From contig CAJNDT010000001.1 of the NCBI GenBank assembly GCA_905221615.1, positions 310,001 through 374,000 on the forward strand: 64,000 nt of DNA, in the 5' to 3' direction. The notes under the pieces are model-generated. The model was not told the DNA's origin, did not search any database, and saw nothing but the letters and a program-made list of their open reading frames with translations. The position numbers and the translations under genes were made by a program. The first letter of the stretch is position 1, and each line of letters begins with the position of its first letter. Below are positions 43,600 through 53,069 of this stretch, piece by piece. This DNA comes from Symbiodinium sp. CCMP2592 (Eukaryota; Sar; Dinophyceae; Suessiales; Symbiodiniaceae).

Positions 43600-46500
43600 T
43601 CCAAGAGGCCTTGCAGCTGATCGGGCCACTGCACTGACTCTGGATACCTCGGTTGTGACGCTTTTTCAGGTGCAGAAGGCTTCACAAGCGTTTCAGGCAA
43701 GTTTGTGAGATTCGAGAGTCAAAAAACGCTGCACCCAAATCCAGCTTAGGGCTATGGGGCCTTCTAGTTTAGGAGTTTGGCTTTACTTTTCTCTGGTCTA
43801 CACTAAACTGAATTAGAACCACTGACCAAACGAGTTGAGGGCTTCCAGGGCCTCAGTGGGTTTCAAGGTTTATAAGGCTTAGGGCTGTTAGCACAGGTTT
43901 AAGGTGTTGTTTGGGGCTGGCATGCCTCTCGGGCTTTACTGCCGGTTGCACATTCAGGAGGCACGCCTTCTTCGGCAGTAGAGTGCCGAATGATTTCATA
44001 TCAAATTTCATATCTGTGTTCCATCTAAGCCCTGCAAGAATCCTGACCAAACTTGCAACGTAAGCATGTTATCGGGTATCGAAAAACTTGAATGAACTTG
44101 ACCATACCAATACAATCTATTTAGCATTCAGGGTTCCGAACCCGCTGCGCAACAGGGTTGAAAGGACGAAGGGCAGCACGTGAGCCACAGACTGATAGCC
44201 ACCGTCGAGCTTGCCTCACCGACTTGACCCTGAACTCTAAAACTCTACACACTTGCCAAACGCTTCAGGCTTCTGGCATAGAGTTTGGGGCTAGGCTTTG
44301 GCGTAGGAGTTGCGCTCTCCATTCCAACTCAAGACGGGCAGTCTCAAGTAATTTGCCTACAGCCCTAAAACCTTCAACCATTGCTGTATAGAGACCCTGC
44401 TCCCAAACGACAAACCCTTTCGAACTTGGTGTGTGTAGTACAGCTCTGGGACGGCAAATTGCCAGCTGCTCCCGAAACTGAACAGGAGCAGTTCCACAAA
44501 AACACTTGCTTGTTGTTTACACGTGTCTGGGGTGTAGTTCAGAGCCGTTTAACTGATTAGGCTTCGATCTGGGCGGATGTTTCAAGGCTTAGGTTTAGTC
44601 GTTTCGGGCTTGAGGCTGAAGATTTCGCGGGGCTTTGTCAGGTTTAACCAGGGTTTTGTGGTGCGCAGGTTGCAGACGTTGTCGGCTTTGGCCCTGACAC
44701 ATGATGAAGACCCCTAGGTAGAGTACTCAAACGGGACCCCTGCACAACAAACAACATAAAAAAACACCCATTAGTACCCTAAATAACCCTGATCAAATGC
44801 TTTAACATCCTGGTAACACCTTCATAGATTAAGCAAACATGCACGAATCCTTCTAAAATCATTTTACAACGGCAAACTTAGAAAGCCACACAGGGCCTCA
44901 TGATTTCCCAAGCGAAACGAAGAACAGAGTATAATGTCGCTCAACGCCGAAAGCCACATCGCCTGACATCAGGAACTCTTTGAGCAACTGCTTTTTCGGC
45001 AGTGACTGAAACCTGTTTCAGGGCTCGGTTTAAATAAAGGTTCAGGGGCCCTGGGATTGTTTAAGGGTTAATTAGGAGGAGCGGGCGCGGGGGTTGAGGG
45101 CTTTCAGGGCCTCAGGTGAGTTTAGTGGGCTAAGGGGTTCAGGGTGTATTGTGGACTCACGCGTCGAAGGGCGTAGGCTTCTGTTTTGCATGGTCAGTTT
45201 GCGGTGAACGTACAATCCCCAAACCTATAAACCCTGTAAGCATTAGATGCCAAAAACCCAAACGCTAAACCGGTTGGGGACTCACCCATCCGACAACGCC
45301 CTACAAGTCCGCGTCTCAAGCGGCCTTTTTGTATTTTGGTATCCAGTGCAGAGGATCTGAAAGACAGCTTCTCAAGTCAGTGTAGAGATCTCCGCTTTGC
45401 GGCTATTACTACAGTAAACCCCGTAAAGTTGGAAACCGGATGAAGGCCAAAGAGTGCTGGGATTCCATATGCATTGCTCTTAAGGATTGAGGCTATTGGG
45501 TTTCCAACTTTTGGGCTTCTACTGTAGTACAAGGTCTCTTTCAGGCTTTTGGGTAACCATCAACCCTCAAACCTAAATGCAAGGTCCAGACACCAGTGGA
45601 CTCCATAAAGCCAACCGTAAGCCGTACCGGACTCGCAACTGCATCTCTAGCATTCAGGAACTCGAACGGGCAAGACTAAGCTTCACAGAGAAGATTACCG
45701 GGTATCGTATCGGCCTCGCTTGTTCTGCGAAGTCCAGATCTCAGCTCCAAAATCCCCAAAGCCCTTTAAGCACGAGAAAGCCTAAACCCCGAATCGTTCA
45801 TATAAACCCCTGTAGTAGACCCTGCACAGCCGTAATCCCCACGCCCAAGACATTCCGAAACCGTAGATCTGGATATAGCATCGGCTGCGGCCGAGATGCT
45901 GCGGCAGCGCCCTGTCAAAGACGCTAGGACGGGTTTGGATTTAGTTTTATGGATCTGGGATTTCGCGTTTGAGGGCTGGGGGCTTAGGGGTTTAATGGTA
46001 GAGGGCTGATAGCGACAGTGGCGCTGACATAATGACAACCAGTCCTGAATACTTAGTAATATCACTGCTTAAGATTCCATGTATATAAACGGTCAGGCGG
46101 GTTAGGGTTTACCTATTGTAATGACACCGCCCCCCCCGCCCCCAACTGGCTCTAACATAATTAGCCCTGAGGGTCCGAGTCATCTTATGCTGATTGTTCG
46201 GCCGAAAGTGTGCTCAGAATGGATTTAGGAGCCAGGTAGGTTTCAGCATGAAAGACCATTCTGGAGAAGGTTTCGTCAGAATTGAAGTGGCTAACTTGCT
46301 GGAAGCTTAGATGGTATGGGTATTTGTATGTCTGCTGTGCTAAAATTTCACTTGATGTAGTGAGTTGATCAGCCGAGTTTGTGCAGATGATGGCATACTA
46401 AGCTTTGCAATATCATAATTATACAGTTTTTTAGATGCCATGCTTCGCGCTTCCTTGCGTATTCGAAGCAAGAACCAGAAGCAAGCATCCAAAGGTGCCA

Positions 46501-46690
46501 CCCGCCGTTCTGCATTCTGCATGCTGTGTCTTGCACAGGGCTTGATCAGATGTGTGCTTGGATTCGTGGTGACCTGCTGCCCACTTGTGCACATATGTGC
46601 ATGCAGCTGTGAAGCTTCAACAGTGGTCCAGGTGCTGCATGGCCAGGTAGGTTCAGCGGGCAGGTTGTGCAGGAACTTATATTTAGGATC
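43600..46690. other. gene-poor strand-switch interval
   Basis: Between the last minus-strand gene (starts 41962) and the first plus-strand exon (46699) I find only short ORFs without protein-like composition, telomere-like words, and the inverted-repeat element at 45413-45525. Coding direction is divergent around it. Confidence 0.55.
45413..45525. mobile_element. TA-flanked MITE family G, copy 1 (Tc1/mariner/pogo-like ends)
   Basis: Starts CAGTAAACCCCGTAAAGTTGG and ends CCAACTTTTGGGCTTCTACTG, with TA on both sides (45411-45412 and 45526-45527). 113 bp, no ORF. The right end is the same as in the copy at 61452. Confidence 0.75.
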
Positions 46691-46698
46691 CATATACC

Positions 46699-47371
46699 AT
46701 GGCCGATGCCATCCAGCGACAGTTCTGCCAGCCGATGAAGTATTTCTTGACCGTTTCTAAGCTGCAGCTCCAGCTGTCATGTGATGCATTGAATGTGTTA
46801 ACTCGTTATGGAGTTAACACATCAGGAAGCGGCCGAGTTGGTGTGCAACGGCATCCGTCCGACTTTGGAGGCCAAGCTTCAAAAATCGATTCAGGATGCC
46901 TCATGCCTCAAATCTTGTTTGCAGTTGACTACAATTTTGAATTTGTTTCCAGGAAAGCTCATGTGATTTTGGGTTGCAGTCTGCATTAAGGCCAAAGTCT
47001 TGGTCGTGGATGACCCAGACGACAGCACAAACTGCAAGGTCGGGGTGAACAAATTTCGAGTTCATGATGCTTGGGATGTTAAGCCAGCTAAGGCGGATGA
47101 TGCCGCTTTTGTCCGGAACTATGAGATGCTGAAGATTCTGATCACGAATTGCATCGAGCCGGAGACCGGCATCCCGACTTCGACTGATTTCAAAGCCGAT
47201 TGGCTGCAACAAACGATGTTTAGTGTTTGTCTTAGCTGCATGGACTGCCCTTCCCCACCAGGTCGCGCTCGTTCACCTTTCATGTGTCTACGCACTCCAT
47301 CCGGAAGTCCGGAAGCGTGGAGGGAAGAAAGTGGTGAAAGACTGATGTGCCTAAATTGTGGTTCTGTCTAG
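46699..47371 (+). CDS. 5' exons of an unrecognised plus-strand gene
   Basis: ATG 46699 in an ACCATGG context begins MADAIQRQFCQPMKYFLTVS then KLQLQ. After a likely short intron ending ACACATCAG, a second frame from 46826 reads EAAELVCNGIRPTLEAKLQK then SIQDASCLKS. After TTAAG at 46988-46990 a third reads AKVLVVDDPDDSTNCKVGVN, KFRVHDAWDVKPAKADDAAF and VRNYEMLKILITNCIEPETG, to about 47215. A fourth from 47263 after CACCAG reads VALVHLSCVYALHPEVRKRG then GKKVVKD. All are on the plus strand with protein-like composition, in contrast to alternative frames. No domain recognised. The first putative intron holds a 12-bp-stem hairpin (46793-46822). Confidence 0.5.
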
Positions 47372-47607
47372 GTCTGGGTATTGATCACGAGACAGGGCTC
47401 AGGGTCCAAGTTTGCAGGACTGGGCCTATGATGAGGGTGGTCGATTGAGAAGTCTTGTAGCTGGGCTTTGGCGAGTCACACGACGAACTCTGCATGCAAA
47501 GTGACTCGGCAAATGTTTCATGATACGGATATCTCACCACTCACCAATGTGCTTTTGCATTGCATTGCATAATTTCTCTAGTGGGTACTTCTGAATGCTC
47601 ATCTCAG

Positions 47608-47725
47608 GTCCCGGAAAACGCAAATTCTCAAGATGCTCCTGGCAACTAAGATGCAATGGGTGACTGAGGATGGTCACTGGATCGAAGCTTGGACTCCAGA
47701 GTCAGACATCAAGCATCAGCAAATA
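47608..47725 (+). CDS. candidate exon (RKTQILKMLLATKMQWVTED...)
   Basis: After ATCTCAG (47605-47607) the frame reads SRKTQILKMLLATKMQWVTE then DGHWIEAWTPESDIKHQQ. Open to 47857, but composition weakens after about 47725. Probably continues the gene that starts at 46699. Confidence 0.45.
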
Positions 47726-48023
47726 TTATACTTGAGAATTGGAATTGGGTCTTCGGGTTTGGGACTTCGGTATGTTCAGGCTAGAGTTGTGTCGAGAAAA
47801 CATTTGCTTAAGGTAGTTAGTACTGCTAAGTCAAGTTTGAAGGCACTGCCTTTCTAAATCCCACACATCCCTACTATATACAAAATTTGTGAATACAAAC
47901 CCGAGAGACTTCGAACCCCAGCAGCCTTTGATATAATATTTATAAGTATAATCGGTATCTAGATCCACCCACATGCACACAAGGAATACGGATTTTTTTC
48001 ATATCCCGGGTCTGAGGATATCA

Positions 48024-48485
48024 TGATCAGCAGCCGCTAGCGCCCAGGACTCCGCCGGAGGTGCCGACGACGGCAGGGACAGTGATGGCCACGCCGGAGA
48101 CGATGATGACCTGGGTGGGGCTGGTGGGTCTTCACTGGCCCTCGAAGACACTCCGGATAATGAGGAAGCCGATGCTGCCCCTGCCCCTCTCGTTGCGGTT
48201 CCCAATGATGAAGATGCTCGGGATGGGGTTGGGCATGACGAGACACATGATCATGGTGATGGTATCCGCCGGAGTCTGCATGATGAGCCTCGTTTCGATT
48301 CCGACTTGATAATTAGCTGTTGTATGCAGTGCAGTCGAATGAGCATCTGCTGTAATAACTCAATTGCTAAGGAGCTCGACCGAGAAATGCATAGACTTCT
48401 ATCTTCGGAGTCCCTCAGCAAGGACGGGACCCAGCTGGTGCCAAGCAACAATGATCATGAAGGAGAAGCCCCTCGAAAGAGATAG
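48024..48485 (+). CDS. candidate acidic exon with Cys-rich end
   Basis: Open frame of about 150 codons ending TAG 48483-48485, without ATG: AAASAQDSAGGADDGRDSDG, DDDDLGGAGGSSLALEDTPD, then a His/Asp segment (HDETHDHGDG), a Cys-rich piece (CCMQCSRMSICC) and a charged tail (AKELDREMHRLLSSESLSKD). Likely disordered and nuclear. The Cys motif recurs in the next exon candidate. Confidence 0.5.
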
Positions 48486-48628
48486 CAGCTTCAGTGCACA
48501 TCGACAAATATGTTAATCTTAGTGACCAGACCCTTTGCATTTGAGGCTCTGTCTTTGGAGGAGTATGCTGGCCCAGAAGCCACCGGCATTTGCAACATAA
48601 GATGTCCGAAGTGATGTGTGAAATGTAA

Positions 48629-48808
48629 AAAAAACTGCCCTGCACCTCAAGCACTAAGGATGTTCCGCATCCATCTGAAGTACTATCGGAAAAGGAGTTG
48701 GCAGAGCTTGACTCCGAGGAGATATTGGCAGGCATGTTGGCAGAACCCCGATGCATACAGTGCAATATGTCAATATGTACAGCCTGTCAAGTCTGCCTGA
48801 AGGCTTAG
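48629..48808 (+). CDS. candidate acidic/Cys exon
   Basis: Frame ending TAG 48806-48808: STKDVPHPSEVLSEKELAEL, DSEEILAGMLAEP, then RCIQCNMSICTACQVCLKA. Four cysteines in CxxC spacing could bind a metal. The resemblance of CxQCxMSIC to CMQCSRMSIC in the preceding exon suggests duplication. An AG (CTCAAG or CTAAG near 48650-48657) may be the acceptor. Confidence 0.45.
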   Translation, partial: KKLPCTSSTKDVPHPSEVLSEKELAELDSEEILAGMLAEPRCIQCNMSICTACQVCLKA

Positions 48809-48836
48809 ATGAAGTTGTGATCATGTGGTATCTAAG

Positions 48837-48923
48837 GACGGTGACAAGGACATGCCACACCATGATCATGCAGAACTGGATGTCGAGGATGAGCTGGATG
48901 CTTTCATGAGGGCTGACTCTTGA
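48837..48923 (+). CDS. candidate short acidic exon
   Basis: After TCTAAG (48834-48836) reads DGDKDMPHHDHAELDVEDEL then DAFMRADS and TGA 48921-48923. Acidic, His-containing, like the exon at 48024. Confidence 0.4.
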   Translation, partial: DGDKDMPHHDHAELDVEDELDAFMRADS

Positions 48924-49184
48924 CATTGACATGGATTATAATTGATCTGGCCCACCTCAATAGTAAGCCAATAACTAATCCTTCGATGATAGCAGACTTC
49001 GAAAATCACCCCAATGTAAACCAAACCAACTCGGAGCCTTAGGCCCTCCTCCATATAAGCCCTCATGACCTTCAACCACAGTGAAATGCTCTATTGCCTA
49101 GGAGCTTGGCAGCAGCTCCGGCATGGGCAACGAATCCAGCAGTGCATCGGCAACGGTGCCGAAGGCTGCCTGCCAGCATAGAAG

Positions 49185-49461
49185 TTGAAACAGCACCAAT
49201 TTGCAATCAATGTATACACAACACGCATTGTAAGTTTCAAGTCTGTGTCGAATCGTATTGTGATTTATGAGGATCGGTGTCCACTGGTGGTCGATAATGC
49301 ACCACTACCTGCAGAGCTCATGGAGCTGCTACGTGAGGACACTGCCGTCCTAGATGTGAACAGCACCCTCTGCATGCAGCGCAGCATCAAGAAGATGAAG
49401 AAGGATGCAAAGCAGGACATCAATGATAGACCTGCTGCTAAGAAGGCTCGTGATTGCTGCT
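49185..49461 (+). CDS. candidate exon ending at a GTAAGT donor
   Basis: Coding quality is best from about 49270: DRCPLVVDNAPLPAELMELL, REDTAVLDVNSTLCMQRSIK, KMKKDAKQDINDRPAAKKAR. It ends TGCTGCT|GTAAGTTTAG (donor from 49462). The basic C-terminal end (KKMKKDAK, AAKKAR) looks like a nuclear-localisation signal. Confidence 0.5.
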
Positions 49462-49547
49462 GTAAGTTTAGCACTGTGTCTCTTCAGTAGAATATATTGT
49501 AACTGATATCATGAATAGATAGCACATCTTAAACTACAAATAGCCAG

Positions 49548-50105
49548 GCAAAAGCTGCGGCGCCCAAGGCGGCCTCGCTAAAGCGCAAGCTTTCTGTGGT
49601 GGAAAATGAAGCCCTGGCCATCACACCCCCAGCAGCCAGCAAGGAGGCAGAGCCCTGCAGTGATCCCTTGCAGAAGAGGCGCCGAGCCCCAAGGGTTGCA
49701 AAAGGTGGCAAGAAGGGCCAAGCATCGGAGGAGGTGGACAAGTCCGAGAAGGGCAGGGTCTCGGTTTCGGGTGAGGGGGGAAATCTGGGGCCAGAGAGCA
49801 ACCCGAATGATGGGGAGGTGTGCCCAGGCAAGGGCAGGGGCAAGGGGGCCAAGGCCACCAAGGGTAAAGAGACGGCAGAAACACGTCAAGCAACGGCTGA
49901 TGCCAATCTGATCCTGGTCCGTGCACTTGCTGATGAGCACCCCGAGTAACTGCTGATTAATCTGAGGTCCTATACAGCCTACCCGCCACGTTGTGAGACT
50001 GACATCCCGGAGATCAATCCAATCACGGTTGCTTTGTATGCTGACAACTTCTATGTCCAGCGAACTGTGAAAAGGGATGAAGCAGCATCCTATGGTGCAT
50101 CTTGA
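49548..50105 (+). CDS. Lys/Pro-rich exon with an in-frame TAA
   Basis: After AAATAGCCAG (to 49547) the frame reads AKAAAPKAASLKRKLSVVEN, then basic and acidic low-complexity sequence (QKRRRAPRVAKGGKKGQ; GKGRGKGAKATKGKETAETR) and NLILVRALADEHPE, then TAA 49947-49949. The same frame continues with good coding composition (LLINLRSYTAYPPRCETDIP; EINPITVALYADNFYVQRTV) to TGA 50103-50105. Either a terminal exon is followed by a separate exon that happens to share the frame, or TAA replaces a sense codon. The first part is probably a disordered nuclear tail (KRKL, KRRR). Confidence 0.5.
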
Positions 50106-50132
50106 CTGTGACTAGTGTGTGCATCCCCCTAG

Positions 50133-50281
50133 AATACAATAACGATCCCAGATTCCAACATACCAAGAATGACCCATGGTGTCTCGAACCCGGCTTGCCT
50201 CGACTAAGATCAACATGCAAAGAAGAAGGGCTCCACCATATCGTGGCAGAAGCACGGCGGAATCTCCAGGGCGCAGCTTGA
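50133..50281 (+). CDS. candidate exon (YNNDPRFQHTKNDPW...)
   Basis: After CCCCCTAG (50125-50132) reads YNNDPRFQHTKNDPWCLEPG, LPRLRSTCKEEGLHHIVAEA, RRNLQGAA and TGA 50279-50281. Protein-like composition; function unknown. Confidence 0.4.
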
Positions 50282-50369
50282 TCATGATTGAAGTTGTGTG
50301 TGTATGTATATTAGTGGTGGGTGTTCATACTAGTACCATTCATTAATTACATGTAAGCATCGATCTCAG

Positions 50370-50456
50370 TTGGACGATTGCCAAATTCTTGGCGGGGTGG
50401 TCTGGTGACGTGGACCCTATTGATGAGGATGAAGCTTCCTACCTGCAAAAAGCAAC
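50370..50456 (+). CDS. candidate short exon (WTIAKFLAGWSGDVDP...)
   Basis: After GATCTCAG (to 50369) reads WTIAKFLAGWSGDVDPIDED then EASYLQKA, then runs into CCCTAAACCCC-like repeat, which would be the next intron. Confidence 0.4.
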
Positions 50457-50874
50457 CCTAAACCCCAAACCCCAAAAATCTAAACCCTTCTATGTATCTG
50501 GCACGACGAATTCCACACACGATCACACAAGTCTTCTCACCACGAGCTCTGATTAACCTTGCCCCGACCATCCTGAAATATCCCTGGCTTACTCATCAGT
50601 CTCACCAAACCCGGATCCCAAGATTCAGTGTCTTGGTGTGGGACTTTTCATGTGGTCTAGACTGCCACCCATAGCTTCAGAGTTGGGTTTAGGGTTTGGG
50701 GTTGTAGCAAGGGCCTCAGGGGCTTGGGAGTTCAGATTGATTAGACTCGAATTACAATTGCAATGTTCGCAATTAATATGCTAACATCCATCCACGAATA
50801 AACCTGAGACACTGTGGAGCTAATTGTATATTCACCAAGTCACAAATCCAAATCAGCTGAAGCCCTCAGTCACC

Positions 50875-50960
50875 AATGATATAGGTGTTTCGTATTATAG
50901 GTCATCTGCATTTAAAGCTTTAAATGCAGATGACCTATAATACGAAACACCTATATCATT
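50875..50960. repeat. 86-bp perfect palindrome
   Basis: Arms of 43 bp with no spacer, centre AAGCTT; left arm begins AATGATATAGGTGTTTCGTA and the right arm is its exact reverse complement. AT-rich, non-coding, between plus-strand exon candidates. Confidence 0.95.
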
Positions 50961-51342
50961 ATAATTATTATACACTAAAAAATGATTCCCGAAGCCCGAA
51001 CCCTAACAAGCCCTTACCCCAAACTCCAATTCGGACAAGCCCCCCATCCAGGTTCCGCAGGCTGCTCCGGGAGCAAAGGCCAGAGGCAGCTGCAAGAAGG
51101 CCAAGACGACGAAGTAGGATCCGGACTGAGTGTGAAGCTTCGACTTTTACCAGATTTGAAATTTAGTTGCTCAAACCGTGACATTCGGTGTATCAGCCTG
51201 AGCCATGTGCTTTAGGGTCCTATGTGAGCTAGGCGCTTTAGGGTCCTATGTGAGCTAGGTATAGTACAGATCCAGATGTAGACGATAATATATAGCTAGT
51301 AAGATGGCCTCGGCTGTTGCATCGATTGCATTGCATTGCATA

Positions 51343-51360
51343 CACGTTGATATATCAACG
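51343..51360. repeat. 18-bp perfect palindrome
   Basis: ACGTTGATATATCAACGT, next to a TTGCATTGCAT repeat. A 26-bp direct repeat (GCTTTAGGGTCCTATGTGAG) occurs upstream at about 51209 and 51236. Confidence 0.8.
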
Positions 51361-51564
51361 TATTGCACTTAGCTGCCCGATGTGACACCTGTTAGGCTTC
51401 ATGTAGGGTCCTTGGGTAAACAGGTTTAGTTTGCATATAGTGCTAGTATCGAAGCCTTCTGAAGTCGTATCATATGTAGTCACACTAAATGACTTTCCAG
51501 GTACGAGTATACTAGGGGATCGGAGTGCCTCCCAAGCCTAGCAGAAGTGTTTGGGGCAAAGTGA

Positions 51565-51654
51565 GATTTCGTGGCTGTGATCCCCGAAGTGGAGGTGCAG
51601 CCTCAAGCTGTTGGGAGCTACAGTGATGTGCCAGCTATGCAGAAAGATTATTAA
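51565..51654 (+). CDS. candidate short exon, weak
   Basis: Frame DFVAVIPEVEVQPQAVGSYS then DVPAMQKDY, ending TAA 51652-51654. Acceptable composition but short. Confidence 0.25.
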   Translation, partial: DFVAVIPEVEVQPQAVGSYSDVPAMQKDY

Positions 51655-51959
51655 CTGTGCTGGAGAGCCCCATTCTTAGCCAGTAGGATGCCTAGAAAAC
51701 TTAGATGCATGCATGTGCTGCAGTGTGTTTGACATGCTCCAGAGCCTGGTGTGCAACTATAGGGCTGGGGTCTTGCGCAAGCACGCTTCAATCTCTTATA
51801 TGGTGGGGTTTCGGGGTAAACTCGGAGATATATGACTGTGCTTTGCAATTGCAATTAGTGCAGCATGGAGCGGGATGCATCTGGTCGACGAGCACTGCCA
51901 CTGCAACTGTCAGCCACCAGTACAGCATTGCTGTTTCTGATGCATGTTCCCCCACTTAT

Positions 51960-52169
51960 GAGACTCGACTGAAATTGATTTCCCGCATATCAGGACTTAT
52001 CATCTGTAGAGACTGTTACCCTCCGGACTGCAACAAGCCAACAACTTGCATGCCGAGGGTGCATGCTGCTGACTATGTGGCACAGCGCAGTGCCAGTGGA
52101 TACGACCTGGGCCATGAACGTGCAATCTGGCAGCAGTCCCAAGATCAGGCTACTGATGTACAATGCTAG
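51960..52169 (+). CDS. candidate exon upstream of the methyltransferase-like domain
   Basis: One frame reads GLIICRDCYPPDCNKPTTCM then ADYVAQRSASGYDLGHERAI and WQQSQDQATDVQC, to TAG 52167-52169, possibly after CATATCAG. A second plus-strand frame over the same bases is also open (LLTMWHSAVPVDTTWAMNVQ), so which frame is used is uncertain. Probably part of the gene containing the domain that follows. Confidence 0.35.
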   Translation, partial: ETRLKLISRISGLIICRDCYPPDCNKPTTCMPRVHAADYVAQRSASGYDLGHERAIWQQSQDQATDVQC

Positions 52170-52205
52170 AAAGTTCTATCATCTGTACATGTTGTATACA
52201 CATAC

Positions 52206-53062
52206 ATGGCAAATGACATGTCTGATCAGGATGTTCAATGCACTGAGCTATTTTGTGGAGTTGCCGCTGTAGCAGCTGGTTTCCGAGCCTTCACTGCACA
52301 TAGCCTAACAGCATGCATGCAGCCTCCCACTCGAGAGTGCACACCAAGGGAAGCGACAGCACAAAGCGTTCCAGAGCTGAGATTTGCATTCGATTCGGTT
52401 ATGACTAGCCCTTTCATGCTACAAACCTAAATCTATAGAGTGCTGTACTGTGATGTGATTCGGTGTGCCCGCGTCAGGCTGACTTATGACCGAACCCGGT
52501 ACCACGATCAGGACCTGGAGACCACCCTGGGGTTCGTCCTGGCTCTACAGTCCACTTTGAGGGTTCGAAGACAAGGTCTTCTGTTTTTGGGAGTCCCATG
52601 TGCGTCTTTCTCCTGGATAAGCTCATCCAAACACAAGAGGAAGCCTCATATGCCACATGGGGATTTGGGCCAGCCATTTGTTGTTACCGGCAACAAATTA
52701 TGCACTCGAGCAGTTCTCCTTATTCTAATCATGGTGGTGCGAGCTGGATTCTATTTTATTGAAAACCCGCTTCGGTCGGCTATCGTGGATTTCCCATACA
52801 TACGATATCTGTTTCAGCTCCAACATTTGAGCTGCCGCTTCCTCGAAACCCGCCTTGCACGATGGTGCCCTTGATGCGTTGTGTGTGTGGAGAGTCTTTG
52901 CTGCACCGCTTTTATGCCGAACCCTTTGCTTCAATCAGGTGGATGGGTGTTTATCACCATTGGTGTCCTAAGCCAAGTTTGGGCATCAGCAATTGGTGGG
53001 GTGCTCAGTCCTGCAATCAGCCTCGTATGATCACGACTTGTAGCCTCACATATATGTCATGA
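52206..53062 (+). CDS. C5-methyltransferase-like domain (ELFCG / GVPC / ENP), multi-exon
   Basis: Three coding stretches carry the ordered motifs of a class I SAM-dependent methyltransferase related to the C5-cytosine group. (1) QDVQCTELFCGVAAVAAGFR at about 52230-52289: motif I, SAM-binding, compare DLFCG-GG in Dcm-type enzymes. (2) From about 52470: DQDLETTLGFVLALQSTLRV then GLLFLGVPCASFSW: motif IV with the Pro-Cys dipeptide at 52596-52601; then KPHMPHGDLGQPF and AGFYFIENP: motif VI, ENP where DNA C5 enzymes have ENV. (3) After a frame change near 52870: SIRWMGVYHHWCPKPSLGIS. Stops between stretches 1 and 2 and the frame change imply introns; a piece reading FAFDSVMT near 52390 may be a small exon. 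Domains of this type are widespread in dinoflagellate genomes, partly in mobile elements. Target (DNA, RNA or none) unknown; no target-recognition domain is visible. Confidence 0.6.
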
Positions 53063-53069
53063 CCATGTA

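Noticed and set aside
42817-43708. Several Tyr/Ile- and His/Met-rich ORFs on both strands
   Set aside because: Products of the compound microsatellite.
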